A DNA stretch of 64,000 nucleotides from Vitis vinifera (lineage: Eukaryota; Streptophyta; Magnoliopsida; Vitales; Vitaceae): assembly GCF_030704535.1 (NCBI RefSeq), contig NC_081822.1:7007501-7071500 (forward strand). Direction: 5' to 3'. Below, piece after piece: positions 24,494 to 37,484 of this stretch. Position numbers and translations under genes: made by a program. The first letter of the stretch is position 1, and each line of letters starts with the position of its first letter. Under the pieces are notes generated by a model, which saw only the letters and a list, made by a program, of their open reading frames with translations, was not told where the DNA came from and ran no database searches.

Positions 24494-27400
24494 TTAGGTA
24501 TCATTCCAAGCAGCAAAAAGGGGCAAGTGAGCCATGGAAACTGCAGCAGTCCTCAGCTGGGATGTTGGGATCCATGAACTGAGTGCGCTTGCAGGCCCCA
24601 TCAATTTTGATGCTAATGGAGGCTTTGCAAACAGCATTGCAGGGCCAGTTTTATCTGGGCTAGCTTCTCTTGAGCTGCTCAAGCTGGTCACCAAGGACGA
24701 TGGATTGGAAAAGTGCGTCCCTAGTTTGGTCGATTCATCCCCAATGGGCTGGCTTGTGTTCACTGAATCAATCCCAATAAGATCTTGCAATGCCATTGAA
24801 AAAGAGGTGGTCCTGTACCCTCCAATGCTCATTGGTTTCTGTTCAAGTGATTCCACACAACTACTTGGCTGCTGCTGGGGGGACTGGTATAGAGCCATCT
24901 TCCAGTCTGTACCATTCCCATTGTTACTTTCAGATTGAATAGCCTCCCCACTGTTCTGAGGTGGGTTGTAATCAATGGCCTCCCGGCTTGGTTCTTTCCC
25001 TTTGCTTCGCTTTGCAAGCTCTCCAGCAATCAAAGTATTGCTGGCTGTGATTCTTTCCACATCATATCGTGTAATATCAAAGTTGGTGACTGCATTTACC
25101 CCTCGGAACTTAATAGCAGCAACATCATAAGCTTCAGCTGCTTCCTCTTGGGTACCTGAAAATTCAATTCAATATGGACTTTATGCATATGCGAGCGTAC
25201 GGTCTCTAGACCCTAATGAAAAAACACTACAGATCCTAAAAGGTTTAGCTTTTTTAATCAAGCATTTTAGTAAAGAAATACTTTCATTCCCCCATTATCT
25301 CATCTGGGAAAACAGCCTTAAAAAAGTTCAGTGCTACTGAAAATCAGTTACGCAGAGTCTCAAAGTAGCAAATGTCAGCCTTACAAAAGCATCACAAGCC
25401 ACTGAAAAAAGAAACATGGGAGCAGAGTCGCATAGCAAGTCCTTTAAAAGTTTCCTTTGACACACAAATGGCTTGGTCATCCTTCCATTCTGGGATGATT
25501 AATAAGCATAAGAAGTTAAAACAGTAACTACAAATTACAACTTTAAATGAACTTACTGAATGTCCCGAGATAAAGGTCCTTGTTTCCAGCAACCCTCCCA
25601 ATCCGAGCCTGCCATCTTCCATGTTGATGATGCCTGTATTTAAAAAAAAAAAAAAAAACAAACAAAAAAAGAATTTTAAGGGGCCAACTTTAATGCTTGA
25701 ACAATGGCGTGCTAGGAGAAAAAAGAAGTTATATAAGAATAAAACCTTGTCACTCCTCTATACATTGAAGCCCCTCTTGAGAATCCACTGCTTTTCCTGA
25801 ATACCCAATAACAAATGAGATCTGCCTTTTAAAATTGGAAAGCGTTCACACAATTTTAAGAAATATTAAGCTCAAAACTTTACCTTCTCAGATGAGCAAC
25901 ATATTCCTGGCGGCTCATGTTCTTCATTTCTTCGAGTTCTTCTTGGTAATTTTCTAACTGTCCAAAGAGCAGAAGAATTGCGTTTTAAGAATTTAAGTCA
26001 CCAATGGATTGAGAGATTAATCCAGTGTTGAATCATACCGGGAAGTTGATATGAGTAGAAGGTCCCCAGTATTTGAGGGCCGCCAGATCGTAAGCTCTTG
26101 CAGCTTTCTCTTCCATATCATACCCCCCTGAAAGACATGGGTAGAATCAATTAAATATAAACACGAACAGAATATACTCATACATGGTTTCTTCATTTCG
26201 ACCAAAAAGAAAAGGGGGCTTACCCAGATAAACTGCAATTGCATCAATTGATTGGAATGGCATCCCCAATAACCATGAACATGACAAGGAGTAATAGTGT
26301 AAGTCAGAACATCAACATAAAGGGGCTGAGTACTGTAGTAAAAAAGGATTACTTCCAAATGCATGCTGTAAGTGGGTTTTGTTTTTCTTGACTAACCTTG
26401 TCTTCCTTTCCTAGTCTGCCCCTCCTTCTTGCAACTATTATCCCAAAGATGGGCTTCATATCTACCAGTCCATCTATGCCTGGGGAAATAAATTGACAAT
26501 GTTTACTTGGAAAACCAAACCTACAATATTTCCAGCAGAAAAGGCGAGGACAATATAATAGAGAAAACAGTGATACAATACACCTGCAGGGAGACCTCAA
26601 ATAAACTAGAAAACAAACTCAATTCAAAAAACATTATAGATAAGACCAAAGATGAAGGAAAAGAATATGAACTAACCTTGTAACTCCTCTATATTGTGAA
26701 GTCCTCTGCCCAAATGTGTCAATGGACTTCCTATGAACTGGTTGCTTTTGTGCAACTTTTCCGGACCCCCTTTTCTTTGTTTCCATGGCCACACACTCAG
26801 CTCCGGTAGGCGAGATCTGTCTTGGAGCTGTCACACAGCTTGACTGAGAACCGGGGCTCATGGACAAGCTGAGAGACTGTAAATCCCCACAACCCATAGC
26901 TCCAATAGACCCAGGAGCTCCTCCGTCATCAACGATGCTGTTGTTCATCTGCTGCTCTAGTGCATGGTGAGTCGAGTAGTGCCTTGCAACCCAGTTTTTC
27001 AGGCAAGGCATTCCATCCTCCCCCATAGGAGGGATCTGGGTATGGCAATCTGCAAGTTGGGTTTCCTTTGTTTCTTCTTCTAATGGGTTCTGGTAAATCC
27101 CATTGCAGGCAAGTCCAGTGAAATATGGGTGGTGTTGAACTGGAATTTGTTGCTGACCTTGTTGCCTAAAGGATTCCTGAAGAAGGTTTAGAGAATGTTG
27201 CCTACTGGTTTCAGGTTCCGCATTTTGGTGATAATACATGCTGTCTAAGCTGAGAGCCATTGCTTCTCTTTCATGGCCCCCGTACTGATGGGTTGCCATG
27301 GTTGCACTACCTAAGAAGTCCTCCAGTTTTGGTGATGAGGTTGGCACCATCCCTGCTCACACGGCAACAACACAACAACAGGAGCACAAATAAGTTAGTA

Positions 27401-27763
27401 GAGATTTGAAGAACAAAATCTCAAGGCCCACAACAGAAACATGGAAAGGAGAAACAGACCTTCTTGCTGTGATCTACTGAGAGCCTCCATGATACAAAGA
27501 GACCCATCAGACTTGAGTGGCATTACGGACAAGTGTGAGTGAAAAGCGCCATTTTCTCCAACACCATAGTAGATTGCGGAGCTGTTGAGATGAGGAGAGA
27601 GAAAGAAACTTGTTGGGACAGCACTGGAAACAGCGGCAGCAGCAGGCTGGGTTTGATGATGGTACTGAGGGTCTGAAGCAACCTCCATTTTCATATGTGG
27701 CGAGAGCGAGAAACCCAACCAGTTATTATTGCTGCCATTGTTATTATCATTCATAGACTTCAT
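24494..27763 (-). CDS. ANT: AINTEGUMENTA, double-AP2 transcription factor
   Basis: Nine exons on the minus strand: 27763-27460, 27352-26677, 26479-26397, 26232-26224, 26127-26039, 25957-25884, 25796-25746, 25633-25557, 25155-24494; 674 residues (Arabidopsis ANT has 555). Frames join perfectly at all eight introns. Residues 1-22 ([16 protein letters not shown]), the [16 protein letters not shown] block, PKLEDFLG near 110 and [14 protein letters not shown] are ANT hallmarks. The pre-AP2 basic motif [20 protein letters not shown] leads into AP2 repeat 1 (about 320-387). A linker and AP2 repeat 2 (about 422-488) follow, and the protein ends [12 protein letters not shown] is a nuclear activator that prolongs cell proliferation in ovules and lateral organs. 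I start at ATG 27763 because the conserved MKSMND matches the family start; the frame is open upstream without an ATG. The gene appears intact; no miR172 site was seen, as expected for ANT-type genes. Confidence 0.96.
26224..26232 (-). other. ANT: 9-bp micro-exon of ANT
   Basis: On the minus strand the string gcag, then TTTATCTGG, then gtaagcc forms a 9-base exon. Spliced between exon 3 (ending in CAA G) and exon 5 (starting GG GGG) it restores the conserved VYLGG of AP2 repeat 1. Without it the strand of the AP2 fold that contains VYL would be lost while the reading frame stayed open. ANT/PLT-type genes are known to share such a mini-exon. Confidence 0.93.
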
Positions 27764-28330
27764 CTTCCTCCTTTTCTTAGTTGAAATATTCTCAGCAGTA
27801 TCTCCGGGTGCAAGGCAACTCAATCATTGGGGAGAAAATAAACTAATCATTTCAAAATCTCTTGCATCTCTCCATCTGAAAACTTGGTTTTTTGTTGTCT
27901 AGCTGCAGAGCTTATAGAAGAAATATATCTACCAGCCCAAACTCTTGAATCTATGCACTCCCCCACACCCTCTCTCTTCTCTCACTTCTCTCTCTCCAAA
28001 GAGAACAAAACAGGTCCCTTTAAACTAAACAAAAAGAATGAATTCCAGCAAGCAATGCTGGGGAGCACCCCAGCATTCCATAGGGATCTGTGTATTTGAG
28101 AAAGACCACGTCTTTTGCTTTTCTCCTCGCCTCCTACTCTCCTGCCTTTTTCTTAAGCCCTTAAACCCTCCCAAAATCCCAGTGAAACAATATGAGAACA
28201 AAATTGTGGTAGCTTCTCCAACCACACAAAAACCAGCCCTACTTCTCAAATCACCCGAAAAACCCAGGAATTATTTCCAAGTTTCTCTCTCCACTAGTCA
28301 CTTCTATCTAATGGCTATGTAATGACCAAT
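27764..28330 (-). promoter_or_regulatory. ANT leader with short upstream reading frames
   Basis: Non-coding sequence directly upstream of the ANT start. Two short minus-strand upstream frames lie close to the main ATG: one starting at 27850 (MISLFSPQ, 8 residues) and one starting at 27827 (MIELPCTRRYC, 11 residues, stop near 27792). Pyrimidine- and purine-rich tracts occur further up (about 27960-28000). The transcription start is unknown, so whether both frames are in the mRNA is not certain. Confidence 0.4.
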
Positions 28331-30095
28331 GAGGCGAGTGAGGTCAGATAAACAACAACGGGGCAACTTTTTCTTTTCTCATTAGTTTTTGTTTTTCATC
28401 CTTATTTTTATTCTTATTTTTTACATTCACAAGGGCTTTGGATAGATTTGACGGGCAGGACTACTGCCCATCCAGTCACTTCATACAGTACACCTTCTGT
28501 TCCGCCCTGCAACTCAAGGATCTAATTTGCAACCAATATTTTCTTTTTTCCTTTTCAACTTAAATACTGCTAAACTTGGTTCCACACTTCCATTTCCACC
28601 CTCCCATTCCAAAAACCTATTCTCACTGTGCAATGTGAACCATGTAATGCTTACAGCACCATCGGCTCATTGCCAGCCGTAGATTTTGATATTAAGAGGT
28701 ATCATACCTGGGTTCCACTCCCATCTGTACCCCTTGTACTGCCCTTGTGACAGTGATGAAGTGGGCTGTTTTAAACTATCGCCTGTGATGTCCAGTTTTG
28801 TTTCACACTTTGCCTCTGGACTTTGTTATTTTCTCATCACTTTTCTTATGCCTCTATCCATTTGGGTGCTTATCTCTGTGATGTATTCCATATACAATCC
28901 TTGTGTCACAACCCAGAATGATTCATAGAAATATATACACACATAAGAGAAGGGACTGACTCCCATAAATATAACCTAAGAGACTCTTATCTGAAATTGA
29001 AGTTATTCTCCCCATTGAACCAAATTGTGTTTTAGATTATATACTCGAAATAATTAGAAAATGAAATTGATGTTTCCCCCAGAGGGTGTATGAATAAATG
29101 AGAGAGGCAGAGGCATAATATTGCTCAACAACCAAAAAATTCAAATATAATGGAAGAAAAAGAAAAGAAGAAAACAAGCGTCTTCGCGCCTCCATGGGGC
29201 GTGGCCGCGTGAGATAAAGTATGGTAAGTGGTAACAGGAGGGATTACACAGGGAAGGGGGGATCCATGAAAGCGCGTGGAATGGGATTTGATTTTATCCG
29301 AAATGGTAAAAACACACAAACTCTAACTTGCTTTTTCTAAGGCCCTTGCTTGTGTAGTCAACACCTGCTTCCAGACAGAAAGTGGGCAGTGGGTCTGTGA
29401 TCATCTTGAAATATTCCAGGAATGATGAGCAAAGGGCCCTCAAAACCAAGCTCTTTTTCAATTTTCTTATAATTCTCTACTTCTTATTACTTTACATGCT
29501 TGCCTTCTCGCATTTTAACATTTCTTTAGTTTAAGTAAACCTTTTGTCATTTTATTATCTATCTGATCACACAAAGAAAAGGATTTGAAATTTACAAGCT
29601 CTTCAGAAAAAGTGAAAGTACTGCGTAAATCTAGAGGAGTATTTTGAAAAAAAAAATAATTTTAAGGACCTAGAAGAAAATCCAGGAGCACATAGGATTC
29701 TAAATCAGTCTTAAGTAGATGATTTAACCTGGGAGCAATAGAAGGGCGATCAGTCTACTTTCCATCCTTGGAAATCAGATTTCTCGCATTTACTTTCTAA
29801 ATTTTCCTTTTCCTTGACAAGGGGCAGTGGGCTTATGTTTTTCTGACTATATAGATTTGCTATAATATGGTGTTTGTGTTGTGTCATATTGTGGGGGGGG
29901 TGTTGCATGCAGATATGTGCATTAAAGTGTTCATGGAGACAGATTTTCTAATGGGAATGATTTGGTTTTGAAGCAAGGGGAAAAAAAGACTGAGTTTGGA
30001 AGAGAAAGTACTAGGAGATAGGGTGCATGGAGATGGGAGGTCTTCTTTTGATTATATAGTAATGATTAGTGAATCCATGAAAGACTAGCTGTGAT

Positions 30096-30119
30096 AGAGA
30101 GAGAGAGAGAGAGAGAGAG
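30096..30119. repeat. GA dinucleotide microsatellite
   Basis: Twelve GA units in a row are directly visible. It is a simple sequence repeat in an intergenic stretch, likely length-variable between individuals. Confidence 0.9.
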
Positions 30120-33100
30120 GAGTGGGCTTTTTTTCCCACAAATAATAATGCATGTATGGCCCTGGTTAAGGCCTTTGGCTGTCTCCCAAAACTCATTTCC
30201 CTCAGTTCGTTTTCACCAACCCTTTCTGTTGGGGTTGGGTTGGCGATGCTTCGTTCTTTATGTCAGTAAACTCCGACCTCACTGCTCTCCTACCCTTTCT
30301 CAGTGTCTCTCCATGCACCAGTCCATCCCAAGAATGATTCAATTTTTTTCTTTTTTCTCAAAAAAAAAAAAATTAATCATTAATTTTTAAAATGCATACA
30401 GTACTCTTAACATACCAACCGAGGTTGCCCTTTTCTGACAATAAGACATTTCTAAAAAAATATTCTTTGACAAAGGTTCATTTTTAAAATGTTAAATTTT
30501 AAGACCTCTTAACAATAAAAAAATTCAAAAGCAACGTATTTATTATTTTTAATATCCAAATGAAACTGCTTTTTGAAAGAAAAAAAAAATATTTTCCCAA
30601 TTAAAGAGACCCATGAGTTTTTATTTTATCTTTGATCTTTGACGTTTTGTCTAACATTTCAAATAAAATAAATTTTGATTTCTTTTGAAGTATTTTTTTC
30701 CCCATTTTTCAAACACTTCCCAAGATCTAAAGCGAGCCTGATTTACAGCATGCCGAAAGAGAATATATTCGGCTAAGGGTTGAAGACACAAAAAGGATGA
30801 GAAACAAAATTCTAAAACATTATCCCAACACAGGAACAGTATCAGAGCGGGTACGTAAAATGGAATATGAACTGAAAATTATAATGAAAGATTCTTTAGA
30901 ATCCGGATTAAATTAAACACCCAAAAAAAATAGGTGGGGAAGGGAAGCAGATCTACCACTGTGAGACAGGAAGCAAAATTAAGGGGAATGGAAGAGCAAC
31001 AGTAAACGTTGAATCCAAAGGAAGAATCTTAAATGACAACCCAGAATCATCTGGGCACTTATGTTTTTTTATTTTTCACCTTTTGTCCACACAAATTTCC
31101 TATGTGCAATTCATTAACTATTAGATTTTGAAAACTTTAATTAGACCCCAGAGTTCGTTGCAGTGGGTACATAATGCAAGTCCCACTGGGTATTAGGTGG
31201 TGGGGATATATTGAATAGAAAAGAAATCAAGTTTTGGTGGCACAGGTTTGAATTGCAAAAGATGTTTCCCCACTACCAAACAGTGCAGTGATGTGCAGTG
31301 CAGCTGCAACTTGTGCAAACTCTAAGTAGTTTCCTTATTTAATATAAAATGGATTAAAAGGTATGTTGGGTAAATGAAGATTGTCCAGAGAGGGCTCAGA
31401 GGTGGGGGAGGAGGAATTAAATGCAGGGAGGATTTATGGAGAGGTTCACGTGAGAAACACAACATCCAAAACAAAATCCAAACAAGATCCAGGTAAGAGC
31501 CAATAAGAGGAGCCAACAGAAAGATAGTGGATTTATGCGGATCATAGATGGCTACCGAACTGAGAACGACAACAGCTTATGACACTGCTCCACACTGTTG
31601 AAAAGCTTCTTGTGGCTTTATGCTTTATTATTTACTCAGCAGTCTCAGAGGGGAGACAGAGAGGGAGAGTTCAAAGTTCAAACTTGATACTTCATCCACA
31701 CCACCCAGCCACGGCCATTTAATAAATAAAACTCCCCCTACCTCCCTTCTTAGTCCTTACATGCATCTTGTTTTTTTTAATGCATGTGTGAGTCATGAGT
31801 GTGTCTTACCCTCTTTTAAGCCACCCCCTTCCTATCTCTATTCAATCCTTTGTCACTATTCCCTCTTCCTTCTCTCAGCTATGGATGTAATGTCAAAATC
31901 TAACCCCAACTGTCTGGTCACAATCACCTTAGATTCTCTCTCTCTCTCTCTCTCTCTTCTGTTTAGTCAAGCTCGGTTTCTTTTACTCTTGGCTGAGAGA
32001 TGGAAAGTCGAGGGACAGCTTGGTGACTAGCTTTAGTGTAGCAGAGGAGCCTACCGGCTTCATATTTATCACAAATAGAGTAAGAGCCTAAGATACAGAA
32101 ATGAGAAACTGAGACCCTCCAGCCCTCAGCAGCCTGCCACACCACCCCTACACCCCTACCCAATCCTAATAGAGTGAAAAGGTATTAAAGCCGTATGACA
32201 ACTCCTATTAGATGATCATAAGAGTATGACAAAGATATTTAAAGTTTATGGTTGAAAGAGTCGATCCGGTAAAAGAGGTGGGTGGGCAAAAGTAATTCAA
32301 GCTTCTCACCCACCCCCCACTTAGATATATAAAACGAGCCTTAATGTTTTTGCAGATACGTGGACTCAAAGTCTCAAGCTGTGAATCATCTGCCCTCTCT
32401 TTTGCTGTAAATGGAAGGAAAATGGTCAGAGATGTTACTTTTTATAGCAATGCGCATTTAAGAGCAAGCAAATTTTGACTTGCTAGGAATGTGATGAAAA
32501 AGAGAGTCGTCCCCTCACCCATCACCCAAGGAGTGCATTTTCATTCGTTGCCCCCAACACCAAAATCTAAGACCACCCCTTTTTCCATGGGAGATCCCGA
32601 ACCCACCCTCCTACCCATTGCCTCTTCAATCTTCATTATATTATAATACTTCACATTTGAAAAATGAAAAAAGATTAACAAATAAATACTTAATTTTCAG
32701 ATCTCACATCCATATAATATTTTATCCTAAAACTCTGAATGCAAAATGTTCCGAGGTTGTTCGATCAAGTCATGGGATGGGTGACCCAAAATGTCTAACA
32801 GTATTTCCTGAAAATTGGGATTCTGAGCAAGATATAGGATAAGATGGGTGATGGCTATCAAGCAGTAAACGATGGTCAAACATTTATACGAGTTTATCGG
32901 CAGGTGCAAAACAGAAAAATCAATAGATTATGATAGCATCTTCTGGCTGATGAGACCTGTTAGGGAGTACCTACCATCGTGTAGCTCCAAGCTCCTAACA
33001 GGGTTCCCTGTTTTTTTGGGGGGACGGTTATATGGTTGCGTGTTGGACTCACCGGTTATATCAGATTCGCACCAAAAGCTTCCTGACAGCCACCAAGATT

Positions 33101-33546
33101 AAATTAACCTTAGCCATCAGATTTTGAGTTTCGGCTAAACACCCCCATCTTCCATTTACAATTTGGAGTTTTGGTCTCTTTCGCTTTTTGGGAATGGAGA
33201 TTTTGTTATTTCTCCTTTTAACTTCAGTCCAAAATCAGTATGTATGAATGTATTGTAATATGTACATAAGCTCAGCCCATTCTGGGTTTGGTATAATTTA
33301 TGATGAATAAGTAGCAAAGCAATTCACTTCTTGGGTGATTTTACCAATTAAGAGAGAATATCAATCACACATAAACACACAAACATACATAGAAATCAAT
33401 TTCCAATGTCTCCCAGAAATTCCATTTACGTAATTGAATCCACTAAAGATGTAAGAGATTTTGCACTGTTTTACCTTATCCAAATATACCTACTTAGGTG
33501 TCTTATACCGATTAGTACTTACACAATCCCTCGATGTAGCACTTCA

Positions 33547-33640
33547 TGCTCCTTGGCGGGCATCCCAACCCCATGCTCCTTAATGGATACCTCAACTACA
33601 TACTCCTCAATGAATACCATAACACTATGCTACAGCTACC
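33547..33640 (+). repeat. 27-bp minisatellite, about 3.5 copies
   Basis: Imperfect units start near 33547 (catgctccttggcgggcatc), 33573 (catgctccttaatggatacc), 33600 (catactcctcaatgaatacc) and 33627 (tatgctacag, partial). The spacing is close to 27 bp and the units differ by several substitutions. No gene contains it. Confidence 0.65.
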
Positions 33641-34429
33641 AAATCATCACGCCCTTCTTTTCCAGGTTTCCAGGTTCCTTTCAAGATCGCTTTCAGAAGC
33701 TTTGAGAGATGATGAACTAGGGCAAAAAGATGGCAATTTTCTGGCGTGTATTTTTCAATTTAAAAAACCTTACATTTATATAAAAAATTCTGCATGACCC
33801 CTATAATATCCACACTTTCTAAAACCATGATATGCTTAACTGCCTTCTCAAAGGTAACCCTTAATTATCAATAGGCGTGAAGCAATAACAGAATTCGCAA
33901 CTAAGCTCCTTGGGCCTAAGACAATCATCAAAACAAAGGAGTAAAATTCAACAATACTCTCAAGGGAAGTCCCCCGAAGGGATGATATCATCACCACCAT
34001 AGGAAGGCCTAACTGCCACTTAGACATGAGCAATTGGAAAAGTGCAGAAAATCAAACATAAAAAGCTGCCCTGTAGTTTGTTGTGATATCTACTTGGCAA
34101 CCAAATTTCAGATCCATATGGTAGACTATGCAAGTAGCACCCATTGCATCCTCTTCAAAGATGTTCCATAAAACTGCACTGTCTTCTGTAAGAAACATCG
34201 ATCCACACAAAGCAAAATACAATATCCAACTTGACCAATGTATAGGTTATAAGTCCAATGGTTTGGCACCAAAGATACACAAGGTCATTGGAAGATTCAT
34301 TAGATTTCCTAGCATCAAATAACATGCTTTCTTTCTATGTAATCTCTAAATTTGAGAATATGCCCCTCCAAATGACATGCAGATGGTTTAGCATCAAAAA
34401 AGGACTTTCATCCACAATATTTGATTTGA

Positions 34430-35640
<1,211 letters not shown>

Positions 35641-37484
35641 CACCCCAATTCTATTTCTTTGCTTTGATTTGTATTGATTACAATCAATTTGAAATAATCG
35701 AAAAAATGCCTTGCAAACATTACAAACAAAGCTTTGCAAGCACCATTTCTGAATCTGAAACTCAAACCAACTTTATCCCTAAAACAACATAAGATATTGA
35801 AGATCCAATCAATACTACCTTCCCACTAAGACTGAAGTGATCAAACACAGTAGATTTGCCTTTTCCAACAATATAATTTACTTTTAAAGTCGAACAAATT
35901 AGCAACCAGCACCTAGACCACATGGTCATATCTGAAGACATAAATTAGCCATAGAACAGGAAGTATACCAAAAATTTGAATGGCAATAATTAATCAATGA
36001 TCTACAACAAAGAATATTTTTTTTATCACTTATAACTTGACTGCAGAGATGAGAAGCCACAAAGAAAAAAGGGTTCAGACAACTACAGTTTTAGAAATAG
36101 CAGACACCATGTTTTGCACTGAGATGTTCATGCACTGTAGGTGGAGCCCAAGTAAATACTGGTGTGAATACACTAAAATATCATATAATATTATTGCCAT
36201 GGAGAAATTAAAACACAGCTTGTTTTCACTTTTCCCAGAGAAGTTAGTTAATATCTTTCCAAATTTCATGTCCCATGAGCAACTCAGGTGAACCACAACC
36301 TCATGCCTGTGAGGAGTTTAACACCCCTGTTGCAGGGCAAGATTTAACAGACAATCTACTATTCATTTTTTATCATATGCTTTCCCATATTGGGAACTCT
36401 TCTCTGGTTCATTTCTTAAAACATTGGGAGAGGATAGGTTAATTTCAAAATGCTTTCACTTAAATTGATCTAAGATTGCCGCATGGGCTCAGGAAATTAC
36501 AGTTATTTATAAAGATAAATGCATCAGAGATGAATTATCAAAGTTAAGATTAACCTACAATTCTATGTAATTTAGATTACAATACCAGAAAAGAGAAAAA
36601 CGGTAAGAGTTCAAAGCCAGTACTCTGTATTGAGATTCAAGAGATCAAAATTAATATGTGAAAAAAAATTACCACAATTTCACTCAACAGTTATGATAAC
36701 AGGCTAATAGCTGATACATACAAGGAGTAACCAAATTTAAAAACTTGGAACATTGATGGCTGGATAAAGAATTGACATAAAGGTACAAGCATGCAGGAAA
36801 TGATTATCATCTTCACCATCTCCGTACTAATGATGTGAGCAACTGCAACAATAAACAAAGCTGCATAAGGGTAATGCCGACTCCTAAGAGCCATGACATG
36901 GACAGACACATGCTGCCTAGGTCCACTCAATATAATTTATACTTAGGATTTAGCATAATAAAAGATAGTAAATATTGACAGCTACTTGGAGGTATCATCC
37001 ATGTTCTTAAATTTCAAAATGAAAAATGTAGAAAATGGAAGGGATCCAATATGTTCTTCACAAGTATTCATCTTTTTTTTCCATACCGCTGCATTCATAT
37101 GCTAAAGTAGAAGAGAATAAAATTTTGAACAACTTAGTTGGAGTCAGAATAATTGTTATAAGATCATAATATAAATTTCTTCCCCATGCATTTTACCAAC
37201 CAAACAGAAAATAAATTAAAGATGAGCATTATGCATTTTTATGAGGAGCACAGAATGAAGGTGCTCTAAAATTGCAGATGCTGCATGCTTCCAATTCCTA
37301 GAGCAAGGTTCTGAAGTTCAAGGAAGCTGTTACAATCAGCTGGAAATGATAATTTTCCAAGTTCATTCGTCATAAAAAGGAAAACAAAAAACAAAAATCA
37401 GTGGAAGAATGCTAGGTTGAGGGTGAAAAGCTAGGTTTTTCCCTTTTTCCCCTCTTTTGGATTTGTGATTAAGAAAAGCAAATT
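35641..37484. other. Intergenic or 3' region of the DUF3054 gene
   Basis: AT-rich sequence without a recognisable protein on either strand. If the DUF3054 gene has a further 3' exon it lies here; one weak candidate is the minus-strand stretch 37339-37298 (acceptor tttccag, 13 codons then TAG). I see no other feature. Confidence 0.3.

Noticed and set aside
24534..24938. 134-codon plus-strand frame
   Set aside because: Antisense shadow of the last ANT exon.
24494..27763. miR172 target site in ANT
   Set aside because: I looked for the AP2-type miR172 complement in the 3' coding part and saw none, as is usual for ANT-type genes.
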